Assembly (NCBI RefSeq): GCF_027925385.1
Contig: NZ_AP027142.1
Span: forward strand, 974,001-1,038,000
From: Methylocystis iwaonis
GTDB lineage: Bacteria > Pseudomonadota > Alphaproteobacteria > Rhizobiales > Beijerinckiaceae
DNA length: 64,000 nucleotides
Direction of reading: 5' to 3'
Position 1 is the stretch's first letter. Each line of letters begins with the position of its first letter. Below the pieces are notes generated by a model, which saw only the letters and a list, made by a program, of their open reading frames with translations, had not been told where the DNA came from and searched no databases. This document shows positions 8,498 to 25,056 of this stretch, in pieces. The position numbers were made by a program, and so were the translations under genes.

Positions 8498-10039
8498 TTA
8501 CGCGCCAGGGCTTGTGTTGAGCACCCGCACATTGCGGAAGCGCGCGGGCGGGCTGCCATGTGAGACGGGCGCCACCTGCACGGGCTCGGCCTTGCCGCAG
8601 GTGAAGGTGCCGTCGAGATGATAGGTGCTCGCGTCGCCGAGCCCGTCGAGCGAATTCCAGAAAGGAATCGTGCGGCCCTGATAGGCGACGTCGCGCAGCA
8701 TCTCGCCGAGCCTGCCGTTCTTGATCTCGTAGAAGAGCTGGCCGCCGAATTGGAAATTGTCACGCTGCTGGTCGATGCTCCAGCTTCCGGCGCCGACGAC
8801 ATAGACGCCGTTCTCCACGCCGGTCACGAGGTCGTCGAGTGTGCATTTTTCCGGGTTCGGCGCGAGCGAGATATTGGGCATGCGCTGGATCGGGAACGAG
8901 GTCGGATCATCTGCATAAGCGCAGCCATTCGAGGCGGAAAGGCCGATATGATGCGCTTGCCCCAGCGCCATTTGGAAGTTTTTCAGCACGCCCTTCTCGA
9001 CGATGTTGAATTCGGCCGAGGCGGCCGGCGCGCCGTCGTCGTCATAGCCGATGGTCGCGAGCGCGCCGGGCTGCGAACGGTCGGCGACGATGGTCATCAG
9101 CTCCGAGCCGAAGCGGAGATTGCCGAGCATCGCCGGCTTGATGAAGCTGGTGCCGGCGAAATTCGCTTCCCATCCCAGCACGCGGTCGAGCTCGGTCGAA
9201 TGGCCGACCGTTTCGTGGATCGTGAGCCAGAGATTGGTCGGGTCGATGACGAGGTCGTAATCGCCGGCGGTGACGGGTTTGGCCGTGAGCTTGGCGCGCG
9301 CCTCGCGGCCGGCCGTTGCGGCTTCTTCGAGAAGGCGGGCGCTCGTCACATATTCCCAGCCGGCGCCGCGCGCCGGGACCAAGCTCTCGCGCGAGGCCAT
9401 GCGGTCGGCGGCGCGATCGACGGCGGTGGCGGTAAAGGAGGGATGCACGCGCGTGCGCGTCTGCCGAATGCGCGCGCCGAGACTATTGGCGAAGAGGCGC
9501 TCTTCACGCGCGATGGAGAGCGAGGCCGAGCAGAAATCCGCGCCATTGTCGCGCGCCGTAGCGCAGATGGACAAAAGCAGGTCGGATTTCTCCCGCGACG
9601 AGACCGATAAAGGATCGACGCCCATGGGCATGATCCATTCGGCCTCATGCGCCGGGAGCTGCTCCAGCTCGATCGCGCGCGGCTGGATCACCCGCATGGC
9701 CCGGGCGTTGTCCAAGGCGCGTTGGACGCCTTCCCGAATGCTTGCCGGATCGAGACGGCGTGCGCCATAGAAGCCCCAGGAGCCGTCGAGCAGCACGCGC
9801 AGCCCGAAGCCGCGCGACATGCGTTCGTCGAAATGTTCGAGCCGGTCATCCTCGGCTTGCGCATATTCTTGCAGCGTTTCGCCCAGGCGAATGTCCGCAT
9901 AGCGCGCGCCGCCGCGCTTGGCGCCATCCAGCGCAAGATCGGCGAGACTGTCGAGCAAGGCGCGGTCCAGCGCGAAGCGGTCGCCGCTGGCCGTCGCGCG
10001 CTCGGGCGCGTCCCTGACAGGCGCATATGTCGGCGCCAC
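8498..10039 (-). CDS. TldD-family zinc metalloprotease
   Basis: 513 aa. The catalytic HExxxH motif is present as HETVGH (His275, Glu276, His280), and the C-terminal part has the family's Cys/Gly-rich end (FTCGKAEPVQVAPVSHGSPPARFRNVRVL). The start is a GTG (10039) behind a strong AGGAGG eight bases upstream. It forms an operon with the tldE-like gene. Established family role: the Zn2+-dependent active subunit of the TldD/TldE protease, acting on short or unfolded peptides. Upstream lies a repeat, then the RluA-like gene. Confidence 0.9.
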   Translation of the reverse strand: MAPTYAPVRDAPERATASGDRFALDRALLDSLADLALDGAKRGGARYADIRLGETLQEYAQAEDDRLEHFDERMSRGFGLRVLLDGSWGFYGARRLDPASIREGVQRALDNARAMRVIQPRAIELEQLPAHEAEWIMPMGVDPLSVSSREKSDLLLSICATARDNGADFCSASLSIAREERLFANSLGARIRQTRTRVHPSFTATAVDRAADRMASRESLVPARGAGWEYVTSARLLEEAATAGREARAKLTAKPVTAGDYDLVIDPTNLWLTIHETVGHSTELDRVLGWEANFAGTSFIKPAMLGNLRFGSELMTIVADRSQPGALATIGYDDDGAPAASAEFNIVEKGVLKNFQMALGQAHHIGLSASNGCAYADDPTSFPIQRMPNISLAPNPEKCTLDDLVTGVENGVYVVGAGSWSIDQQRDNFQFGGQLFYEIKNGRLGEMLRDVAYQGRTIPFWNSLDGLGDASTYHLDGTFTCGKAEPVQVAPVSHGSPPARFRNVRVLNTSPGA

Positions 10040-10079
10040 TTCAGCTTCCTCCTAGGTTCATCCCAATCCTGCGCTCGGC

Positions 10080-10183
10080 GTCATTCCCGACGTTCGAGAA
10101 GCGGGCGATCGGGAATCCAGAGCCGGTACACGCTTGTTTTGGCTCTGGATTCCCGGTCAGGCTTCCAGCCCGCCGGGAATGAC
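10080..10183. repeat. Palindromic repeat of the GTCATTCCCG family
   Basis: Two hairpin arms beginning GTCATTCCCGACG and ending CGCCGGGAATGAC, joined through CCAGAGCC...GGCTCTGG. Its right-hand flank runs to the stop codon of the RluA-like gene (10210-10212). Same family as 13999, 32343, 36457, 51333 and the half copies at 2257, 54202, 57529 and 57667. Confidence 0.85.
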
Positions 10184-10209
10184 AAGGCCCAAGGCTCAAG
10201 CGCAGGGCA

Positions 10210-10956
10210 TTACTCGGTTATATTGAGCGCTTCCGGCTGGTTTAGCAATTCTGGCGCCATTGTGGCGCTAGCGTTGCTGTCCTTCCGCCAGCCACAAGCG
10301 GCCATGGCCTCCAGCATATGCGCCGGCGCCGGCGCTTGCGTGCGCACGGGCTCCTTGCTGTCCTGCATGGGGATAGTGATTGCCCGGGCATGGAGATGCA
10401 GCGGCGGCGCGCCCTCGCGTCGTCCGCCCCCATAGATCGGGTCGCCCAAAATCGGCCAGCCCATCGCCTGCGCATGGACCCGGATTTGGTGCGTGCGGCC
10501 GGTATGCGGGGTGAATTCGATGAAGGACAAGCCCGCCTCGGGCGCGCGGCCGAGCACGCGCCAGCCCGTGCGCGAGGGCAGCCCCATGGGGTCCGGCTGC
10601 ATCCACCAGCCGCGCGTGGCGTCGAGCCGGCCGAGCGCAAGGTCGATCTCCCCCGCGTCGCCTTCCGGCGCGCCTTCCACGACGGCCCAATAGCTCTTGG
10701 AGATGCGCCCGGTCTTGAAGAGCTTGCCCAGCCGGTCGAGCGCCTTGCGGTGGCGGCCCAGCACCAGGCAGCCGGAGGTGTCCTTATCCAGCCGGTGGGC
10801 GAGCGCCGGGGCGCGCGGCAGGCCGAAGCGCAACTGGTCGAAAGCGTCTTCGAGGCTCGGGCCCCCCTTGGGGCCGCGATGCACGGGAACGCCGGCAGGC
10901 TTGTCGATGACGAGCATCAGCCCGTCGCGGTGGAGCAGTCGGGAGAGAAGATCCAT
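10210..10956 (-). CDS. RluA-family RNA pseudouridine synthase
   Basis: 248 aa, a catalytic domain without an N-terminal S4 domain. The RluA signature HRLDKDTSG gives the catalytic Asp57; RTHQIRVHAQAMGWPILGDPIYG is the conserved C-terminal motif. The enzyme converts specific uridines to pseudouridine in rRNA or tRNA. The lack of S4 and the small size resemble RluA/TruC-like enzymes, but the target base cannot be assigned. The start ATG 10956 leads straight into the fold (LLSRLLHRDGLMLVIDKPAG). The stop codon abuts a repeat. Confidence 0.9.
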   Translation of the reverse strand: MDLLSRLLHRDGLMLVIDKPAGVPVHRGPKGGPSLEDAFDQLRFGLPRAPALAHRLDKDTSGCLVLGRHRKALDRLGKLFKTGRISKSYWAVVEGAPEGDAGEIDLALGRLDATRGWWMQPDPMGLPSRTGWRVLGRAPEAGLSFIEFTPHTGRTHQIRVHAQAMGWPILGDPIYGGGRREGAPPLHLHARAITIPMQDSKEPVRTQAPAPAHMLEAMAACGWRKDSNASATMAPELLNQPEALNITE

Positions 10957-10980
10957 GAGCAGCTTATATCAGGGCGGCTT

Positions 10981-11772
10981 CTACCTGCGCGCCGCGTCGT
11001 TGCGGGCGAGCGTCATGGCCGAGCCGATGAACCCGCCGTATTTGTGATAGGCCGCGTCGGTCAGATGCACGCCGTCGAGCGTGTAATTATCTTCATGCCC
11101 CTCGAATTTGTCGATGAAATTATCGAACTCGATCGTCTGCAGCCGGGGATGATCGCGCCACAGCGCGACGCGATAGACGTCGTTCACCTGATAATCGCAT
11201 CCGTCGTAGAGACAGCGGAAGATTGTGCGCTTGATCAGGCTGAAGAGGTTCGGCGGCTTGAACCAGCGTTCGTTCACGCGCGGGATGGAGACGACTTCGA
11301 CCTCGCTCGCGTCCGAAAAATAATCGACGAGCTTCTCGGTGAACTCCACATAGGCGCTAGCGCCGATATGTTGGATCGCGTCATTGACGCCGGTCATCAG
11401 AATGACCTTGTCCGGCGCATTGCCCTCATAGAGGGAGTAGAGCCTGTCTTTTGGGAATTTCTTGCGCAGCTCCGCGTAGAGAAGGCGGGAGTTGCGGCCG
11501 TTGAAGCCGATGCTGCAGGCCCGCACGCCCCGGCCGCCCAGCCGCTCCGAGACGGTCCTGGGCAGGTCCGGGAAAATCTTGCCGTCGGAAGCCCAGGATT
11601 CGCCGACGACCAAAATCCGGTAATTATTCGGGCCGTCGTTGACGAGGGAGCAATCGACCGTCGGCGCGTCGGACCGCTTGAGGCTCAATAGGCCGAGGCC
11701 GGTCACGACGGCGAGGAGGAAGAACGCGCGCCGCAGATTTGGCAGCAGAACCGCAAACCTCAGCCTCAGCAA
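10981..11772 (-). CDS. SGNH/GDSL-type hydrolase, membrane-anchored
   Basis: 263 aa starting at a TTG (11772), so the start is less certain. Residues ~13-30 form one membrane anchor; the rest is an SGNH hydrolase fold with the block I Ser59 in VGESWAS, the block III Asn in TGVND, and the Asp/His pair in DGVHLTDAAYHKYG. Such domains remove or transfer acetyl groups on surface polysaccharides. It lies 80 bp behind an acyltransferase-3 gene on the same strand. The two halves correspond to the fused AT3-SGNH proteins (OafA type) that O-acetylate exported glycans. The glycan is unknown. Confidence 0.82.
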   Translation of the reverse strand: MLRLRFAVLLPNLRRAFFLLAVVTGLGLLSLKRSDAPTVDCSLVNDGPNNYRILVVGESWASDGKIFPDLPRTVSERLGGRGVRACSIGFNGRNSRLLYAELRKKFPKDRLYSLYEGNAPDKVILMTGVNDAIQHIGASAYVEFTEKLVDYFSDASEVEVVSIPRVNERWFKPPNLFSLIKRTIFRCLYDGCDYQVNDVYRVALWRDHPRLQTIEFDNFIDKFEGHEDNYTLDGVHLTDAAYHKYGGFIGSAMTLARNDAARR

Positions 11773-11852
11773 AGCGCCGCCCTCCGCTGCGGCATGACGC
11801 CGCAGCGGCCGGAAGCTATCAGCTTCGCGCGCCAGCCGCTACATCGACGAGA

Positions 11853-12875
11853 TCACGCCGCCGCTGCTTGCGCCGCCCCCATCGGCTCGGCCGCCATGCG
11901 TCGGCCGGAGACCCAGGCCGCGCGCAATTTCCCGATCGGGCGGTCGATCAGCAGCCAGATGAGATAGGAGCCGGCGAGGATGAGGGCGATCGCCTCGGCG
12001 CTGAGCAGAAGGCGATCCATATAGGAGCCTTCGCCCGTCCCGATCGCGCCGATCACCGACCAGTGCAGCAGGTAGAAGATATAAGACATGTCCCCAACCA
12101 TGCGGTCGGTCGAACCGGACGCCTGCCGCGTGGTGTAGATGGCCCAGGGCGTCATCAACACGGCGATGAACAGATTGGCCTTGCTGCTGAAGGCGAGCGC
12201 CGTGGTCTGTGTCGGGTCGAGATTTATGAAAAAGACAGACCCATAGGCCAGGAGCAGCGCGACGCTCGCCGCAAGCGAGCCATAGGCGAGACGACGCGAG
12301 GGCCTGAGGTCGTGGGTCGCCGCGGCGACGCCGATCCCGAAGAAGTAAAGGAAGGGCAGGACAGTCGCCGAGCCGCCGAGCTTGGGCGCAAACAGCGAGA
12401 GCGCCACGCAGCCGAGCACGGCGTAAAGGTTGCGCGAGACGAGGAAAACGACCATCGGCGCGACGAGATAGAACTGGACTTCCATATCGAGCGACCAGCC
12501 CGGCACATTCGCCTGATAGGGCAGCGAGTTGTAGCCGAGGATCATCACATTCGAGAAAAGCTGGTGGATGAGCCCGCCGACATTTTCCGGCGCGCCGCCG
12601 CGCCACCAGAGCAGCGCCCAAGCGATGGCCGAGCAGAGCGCAAAGACCGGCGCGACGCGCCACACGCGCGAGACGAGAAAGGTGACATAGGACCAGTTGG
12701 TCTTCGAATAGGTCTTCGTCCACATGGTCGCGACCCAATAGCCGCTGAGCACGAAGAAGATCAGCACGGCCGACATGCCGAGGTTGAACTTGGTCGTGTG
12801 ATGCAGAAAGACCGACAAGGCCAGCGCCATTCTCAGCGCGCCGGGCGCGGCGAACTTATCCGTTGTGACCGACAT
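11853..12875 (-). CDS. Acyltransferase family 3 (OafA/YrhL-like) integral membrane protein
   Basis: 340 aa from ATG 12875 (MSVTTDKF); an ATG at 12914 would add 13 residues. About ten hydrophobic segments. The conserved N-terminal region GALRMALALSVFLHH carries the His pair expected to act in acyl transfer, followed by FFVLSGYW and a membrane-embedded Arg stretch (SRVWRVAPVFAL). AT3 proteins move acyl groups, usually acetyl, across the inner membrane to surface glycans. The SGNH hydrolase downstream probably completes the reaction in the periplasm. This is inferred from fused homologues. Confidence 0.87.
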   Translation of the reverse strand: MSVTTDKFAAPGALRMALALSVFLHHTTKFNLGMSAVLIFFVLSGYWVATMWTKTYSKTNWSYVTFLVSRVWRVAPVFALCSAIAWALLWWRGGAPENVGGLIHQLFSNVMILGYNSLPYQANVPGWSLDMEVQFYLVAPMVVFLVSRNLYAVLGCVALSLFAPKLGGSATVLPFLYFFGIGVAAATHDLRPSRRLAYGSLAASVALLLAYGSVFFINLDPTQTTALAFSSKANLFIAVLMTPWAIYTTRQASGSTDRMVGDMSYIFYLLHWSVIGAIGTGEGSYMDRLLLSAEAIALILAGSYLIWLLIDRPIGKLRAAWVSGRRMAAEPMGAAQAAAA

Positions 12876-13068
12876 TGCTGCTCCAAGTCGCGCCGGGATC
12901 GAAGCTGCCACCATTACGCGCTTGTTGCGCCGCGGCGGTGTGGCAAGAGGTCGCGAGGGGGCGCGGGCGCCTGCGGCGTGGGGTCGCAGGCGGCAAGCCC
13001 AAATGCTTGCGTGGATTGTCCGCGAGACTGGTGTTTGCGGCGCAAACCAAGTCCTGTACTAATCCGGC

Positions 13069-13869
13069 ATGGCCATTATCTCTCCCACACCCAAGCTCCG
13101 CGTCGAACTCGCTCATGGCGTCGCGCGGCTCCTCATCGACAATGGTTCGAAGCGCAACGCCTTCGATCTGGAAATGTGGCGCGCCTTGCCGACGCTGATG
13201 GCGGCTTTGGAGGCAAAAGCCGACGCGCGCGTCATCGTGCTCTCCGGGGCGCCGGGGCTGCCCTTCTGCTCGGGCGCCGATATTTCGGAGTTTTCGACCG
13301 TGCGCGCCACGAGCGGCGGCGGCCGCGCTTATGAGCAGGCCAATGTCGAGGCGTTCGACGCCATTTCGTCCTGCTCCAAGCCGACTGTCGCCGCGATCAG
13401 CGGCTTTTGCATGGGCGGCGGCATGGGGCTGGCCTCGGCCTGCGATCTGCGCGTGGCGCGGGAGGGGACGGTGTTCGGCATTCCGGCCGGGCGCCTCGGC
13501 GTCGGCTATCCGCCCTCCGCCATGCGCTATGTGGTGACGGCGGTCGGCGCGCAACGCGCCATGGAAATGTTCTTCACCGCCCGCCGCCTCACGGCGCGAG
13601 AGGCGCTGGGCGCCGGTTTTCTTTGCCGCCTTCTGGATCAGGAGACCTTCGAGGGGGCGGTCGACGAGCTCGCCGAAACAATCGCCGCCAACGCCCCCTT
13701 GACCCTATGCGCCGCAAAGGCCGCGATCCGCGCCGCAGCGCAATTGCCGAATACGCCGACGCTGGAGGAATGCGAGGCGCTCGCCGCGAAATGTTTCGAC
13801 AGCGCCGATTACATGGAGGGCAGGGCGGCCTTTCTGGAAAAGCGCGCGCCGAAGTTCACCGGAAAATAA
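13069..13869 (+). CDS. Enoyl-CoA hydratase/isomerase family protein
   Basis: 266 aa, a complete crotonase fold. The first oxyanion-hole segment is GLPFCSGADISEF and the second is SGFCMGGGMGLASACDLRVA. The usual trimer-forming C-terminal helices end in SADYMEGRAAFLEKRAPKFTGK, typical of enoyl-CoA hydratases. The likely reaction is hydration of 2-enoyl-CoA in fatty or organic acid breakdown. It is a single gene on the plus strand, divergent from the acyltransferase and followed by repeats, so no pathway context is available. Confidence 0.88.
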   Translation: MAIISPTPKLRVELAHGVARLLIDNGSKRNAFDLEMWRALPTLMAALEAKADARVIVLSGAPGLPFCSGADISEFSTVRATSGGGRAYEQANVEAFDAISSCSKPTVAAISGFCMGGGMGLASACDLRVAREGTVFGIPAGRLGVGYPPSAMRYVVTAVGAQRAMEMFFTARRLTAREALGAGFLCRLLDQETFEGAVDELAETIAANAPLTLCAAKAAIRAAAQLPNTPTLEECEALAAKCFDSADYMEGRAAFLEKRAPKFTGK

Positions 13870-13875
13870 GCACGC

Positions 13876-14331
13876 CATCATTGCGAGGAGCGTAAGCGAC
13901 GAAGCAATCCAGAGCCACATCACGGCCCTGGATTGCTTCGCTGCGCAATGACGGCCGCGATCATATCATTTTCGTTTAAATAGCTCGGATTGCGGCTTGT
14001 CATTCCCGACGGGCCGAAGGCCCGATCGGGAATCCAGAGCCACAAAAGCGCTGGTTTGGCTCTGGATTCCCGATCGCTCGCTGCGCGAGCGTCGGGAATG
14101 ACACCGAACCAATCAAGCGGATTCCCGGCGAGCTGAAAGCCCGACCGAGAATCCAGAGCCACTCAGAGCCCGTCATTGCGAGCGAAGCGAAGCAATCCAG
14201 GGCGGCGGTGCGGCCCTGGATTGCTTCGTCGGCTCCGCCTCCTCGCAATGACGGCGGTGGTTTCCTGTGTGTCCAAACGGCGCCAGCGTCGGGAATGGCG
14301 CCGAACCAATCGAGCGGATCTCGTATCAATC
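13876..14331. repeat. Repeat cluster filling the gap before the kinase gene
   Basis: In order: an 80-bp palindrome (13876-13952); a MITE-like unit whose left flank (GTTTAAATAGCTCGG) starts near 13958 and whose palindromes span 13999-14102; a partial GTCATTCCCG arm (14120-14166); a second 80-bp palindrome (14172-14252); and the right end of another MITE-like unit (14285-14331) that overlaps the kinase stop codon. No gene is seen in this 456-bp gap. Confidence 0.85.
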
Positions 14332-14826
14332 CTCGGAATAAACGATGACGTTGAAGCCCTCTTCCGGCGTCGGAGGGGCGAAATATCCGGTAATCCTGTC
14401 GAAAGCTTCGTCCGTCACCTGGAATTCATGGCCACCGTCGGCGTTGCGCTTCTGGAGGCGCGCCCGGCAGGTTGCGTCTGAAATTTTCAGATAGTGAAGC
14501 TGATGCGCAGCGCCCGTGTTTTCGAACAGGCCGCGCATCCATTTTCGGTTCGCGATAGTGTTGGCGGGGAAGTCCAGCACTACGGAAAGCCCGGCGCGCA
14601 GCAAATCTTCGACATGCTCGCCCATGGCGGCGCGGAGCCGCGCAGAATAGCGCGTATAGTCCTCGACGGTCCGCAGCTCCGGCTCGAACAGACTTGCCAT
14701 CCACCTGTCCTCGCTGATCAGCACCGCTTCTGGGGACGCAGCGAGACGCCGGCAGAGCGTGGACTTTCCTGCGGCGATCTTGCCGCACACCAGATGAAGC
14801 GTCGGTTCCTCGGCCATGGTCGCCAC
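14326..14826 (-). CDS. Small P-loop kinase (AAA_33 / zeta-toxin-like fold)
   Basis: 166 aa, or 163 from the third in-frame Met. Walker A GKIAAGKST is at residues 15-23, followed by EDRWMASLF and VVLDFPANT, a pattern of AAA_33-type nucleotide or small-molecule kinases related to chloramphenicol phosphotransferase and zeta toxins. A lid Arg cluster (CRARLQKRN) is present. The substrate is unknown and no antitoxin-like partner is adjacent. The final codons (YSED then TGA) run straight into a MITE-like repeat end, which supplies the stop. It sits beyond the rpoC terminator and is presumably transcribed separately. Confidence 0.8.
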   Translation of the reverse strand: MATMAEEPTLHLVCGKIAAGKSTLCRRLAASPEAVLISEDRWMASLFEPELRTVEDYTRYSARLRAAMGEHVEDLLRAGLSVVLDFPANTIANRKWMRGLFENTGAAHQLHYLKISDATCRARLQKRNADGGHEFQVTDEAFDRITGYFAPPTPEEGFNVIVYSED

Positions 14827-14845
14827 TGTCGGGAGAAAGAATAGC

Positions 14846-14876
14846 TAAAAAAAAGGCCGCCCGTTTCCGGGCGGCT
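14846..14876 (-). terminator. Rho-independent terminator of the rplJL-rpoBC operon
   Basis: Read on the minus strand, the stem GCCGCCCG/CGGGCGGC with a GAAA-type loop is followed by eight T residues (14854-14847). It lies 26 bases past the rpoC stop. The geometry is that of a strong intrinsic terminator. Confidence 0.92.
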
Positions 14877-14901
14877 TCTGTTTCTCACGCGCTGAGCAGC
14901 G

Positions 14902-19077
<4,176 letters not shown>

Positions 19078-19150
19078 GGTCTTCTCCTGAGGCGCAGCGG
19101 AAGCAGCTTCTAACCGGCTTGCCGTTACGCCGAAAATCTTTCCGCTCGAT

Positions 19151-19302
19151 CCCTCTCCCGCTTGCGGGAGAGGGTGGCCCTCGCGTGAGCGAGGGTCGGG
19201 TGAGGGCCCTCATCCGTCATCGCCATAGCCCGTCTGTAAGGACGGGCGTCTTTGCAGACGCCCTATGGCGGCGACACCTTCTCCCGCAAGCGGGAGAAGG
19301 GA
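19151..19302. repeat. Hairpin array between rpoB and rpoC
   Basis: Three palindromes: CCCTCTCCCGC-TTGCGGGAGAGGG (19151-19174); a longer one starting CCATAGCCCGTC and ending GACGCCCTATGG (19223-19268), which holds two sub-hairpins; and CCTTCTCCCGCAAGCGGGAGAAGG (19278-19301). The second family recurs inside the repeat at 38663-38705. Such hairpins in an essential operon could slow polymerase or stabilise the upstream rpoB mRNA; that is inference. Confidence 0.85.
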
Positions 19303-19314
19303 GGCATGTGTTGA

Positions 19315-23457
<4,143 letters not shown>

Positions 23458-23567
23458 GTCGCTTTTCGAGCCTCTTGTGATGAGAGCGAATGGGGATTAG
23501 CGAACAGCGGATCTATCCGTCCTGCGCTGCTCGCTATTCGCCACTCCCTCTCCCGATGCGGAAAAAC

Positions 23568-23594
23568 CCTCTCCCGCCGCAGCGGGAGAGGGGA
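23568..23594. repeat. GC hairpin between rplL and rpoB
   Basis: CCCTCTCCCGC and GCGGGAGAGGGG pair across a short CGCA loop. It is the same palindrome core as the BIME family. Its position is where partial attenuation between L7/L12 and polymerase genes occurs in other bacteria. A regulatory role here is inference; it has no T-run. Confidence 0.75.
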
Positions 23595-23607
23595 AACAAT
23601 CGCGAGC

Positions 23608-23985
23608 TTACTTGAGCTCGATCTTGGCGCCGACCTTCTCGAGGGTCGCCTTGATCTTCTCGGCCTCTTCCTTCGAAGCGCCTTCCTTCAGCGGCTTCGG
23701 AGCGCCTTCGACGAGGTCCTTGGCTTCCTTCAGGCCGAGGCCGGTGATCGCGCGGACTTCCTTGATGACCTCGATCTTCTTGTCGCCGGCCGAAGCCAGG
23801 ATCACGTTGAACTCGGTCTTCTCTTCGGCGGCCGGAGCGGCGGCGCCGCCGGCCGGAGCAGCGGCGACGGCGACGGCGGCGGCGGCGGAGACGCCCCACT
23901 TCTCTTCGAGGAGCTTCGCGAGCTCAGCCGCCTCGAGGACGGTGAGAGCCGAGAGGTCTTCGACGATCTTTTCGAGATTAGCCAT
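23608..23985 (-). CDS. rplL: 50S ribosomal protein L7/L12
   Basis: 125 aa. The N-terminal dimerisation helix ([28 protein letters not shown]) is followed by an Ala-rich hinge and the C-terminal factor-binding domain ([36 protein letters not shown]), which contacts EF-Tu and EF-G on the ribosome stalk. It follows rplJ by 45 bp, as usual, and precedes rpoB. Confidence 0.98.
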   Translation of the reverse strand: MANLEKIVEDLSALTVLEAAELAKLLEEKWGVSAAAAVAVAAAPAGGAAAPAAEEKTEFNVILASAGDKKIEVIKEVRAITGLGLKEAKDLVEGAPKPLKEGASKEEAEKIKATLEKVGAKIELK

Positions 23986-24030
23986 TTGTAGCGTCCTTTG
24001 AATTTGGTTCGATTTGGTTCTGCAAGCCTC

Positions 24031-24546
24031 TTAGGCCGCGTCCTTGTTGGCGTAAGCGCCGAACACGCGCGCGAGCTTGGCGGCTGGCGCGGTCGAGAGC
24101 TGGGCGATCTTGGTCGCGGGCGCATTGATGAGGCCCACGAGCTTGGCGCGCAGTTCGTCGAGAGACGGCAGGGTCGCAAGCGACTTGACGCCGTCCGTAT
24201 TCAGCAGCGTGGCGCCCATGGCGCCGCCCAAAATCACGAACTTGTCGTGATCCTTGGCGAATGCCACGGCGACCTTCGGCGCCGCCACCGGATCGTCCGA
24301 ATAGGCGATCAGGGTCGGCCCCTTGAGCAAGGGGCTGATGTCGGCGACGTCCGTGCCATCCAGAGCGATCTTGGCGAGGCGGTTCTTGGCGACCTGAACG
24401 GTGGCGCCCGCTTCGCGAGCCTGCTTGCGCAGCCTCTGCATTTGGGCGACGGTCAAGCCGGAGTAGTGCGCAACGACAACTGCGCCGGCCTTCGAAAAGA
24501 CCTGCTGCAGCTCCGCTACGGCTTCTTTTTTCTCCGCTCTATCCAC
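24031..24546 (-). CDS. rplJ: 50S ribosomal protein L10
   Basis: 171 aa from a GTG start (24546) with a GAGAG ribosome-binding site. The typical N-terminus ([32 protein letters not shown]) and rRNA-binding core ([11 protein letters not shown]) are present. L10 anchors L7/L12 dimers to the large subunit through its C-terminal helix. It is the first gene of rplJ-rplL-rpoB-rpoC. The rplKA genes that often precede it are absent; instead there is a ~440-bp leader and a probable promoter. Confidence 0.98.
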   Translation of the reverse strand: MDRAEKKEAVAELQQVFSKAGAVVVAHYSGLTVAQMQRLRKQAREAGATVQVAKNRLAKIALDGTDVADISPLLKGPTLIAYSDDPVAAPKVAVAFAKDHDKFVILGGAMGATLLNTDGVKSLATLPSLDELRAKLVGLINAPATKIAQLSTAPAAKLARVFGAYANKDAA

Positions 24547-25018
24547 GGTTGCTCTCTTCTAACAGGCGGGAAACCCCGCCGGTTGCGACATGCCGCCCGC
24601 GGGAAGCAGGCGGCGCCGTAGATCCTGTCCCCGAAACGAAGCGCCAACTGGCGAACCGCTCCGGTTGAAGGGGCGCGAACCAAATTCGAAGGACGGTGGC
24701 GTTTCCGCCAGCGGCCAAAAATTTCGGTTTCCCCGTCTGTGCAGGCCGCCTTCGGACGACAGATTTCTCTGAGGTCCTCTGGGCGATTGAGCCGCTTGGA
24801 GTTGTGGATAACTCCGCGCCGGCGCCGGCAGTCTCGGACAGGACATGGCCGGACAGGACGCGAGGCTGAAGCCCCGGGTCCGCCGGCCTATCCACCGTCT
24901 TTCCCTTGAGCCATTGACAAAGCCGAGGTTCGGACGGAAGCTTCAAAACTGAGGTCGGGGTCGATTGCGTGTCTAGCCCCGGAACGGCCTATTTAATGGG
25001 GCTGCGCGCGTTTGCCAA
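24547..25018 (-). promoter_or_regulatory. Promoter and long 5' leader of rplJL-rpoBC
   Basis: A candidate promoter reads TTGGCA (25018-25013), a 16-base spacer, then TTAAAT (24996-24991). Transcription from there would give a ~440-nt untranslated leader before the rplJ GTG. This position is where L10-L7/L12 autoregulation acts in other bacteria. The leader is rich in short complementary GC segments (for example GGCGGGAAACCCCGCC near 24565). A 135-codon open frame crosses it (24539-24946) but has no recognisable protein character. The assignment rests on position and promoter-like boxes only. Confidence 0.45.
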
Positions 25019-25056
25019 GAGGCAATTTTGATCCCCTTGCCCCTCGGGTATCCGAT

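Noticed and set aside
14326..14826. The P-loop kinase as a zeta toxin
   Set aside because: The fold is similar, but no epsilon-type antitoxin gene is adjacent and it sits behind a ribosomal/polymerase operon terminator. A housekeeping kinase is equally likely.
24539..24946. A 135-codon minus-strand frame in front of rplJ
   Set aside because: Composition is not protein-like and it overlaps the rplJ start. The region is better explained as an untranslated leader.
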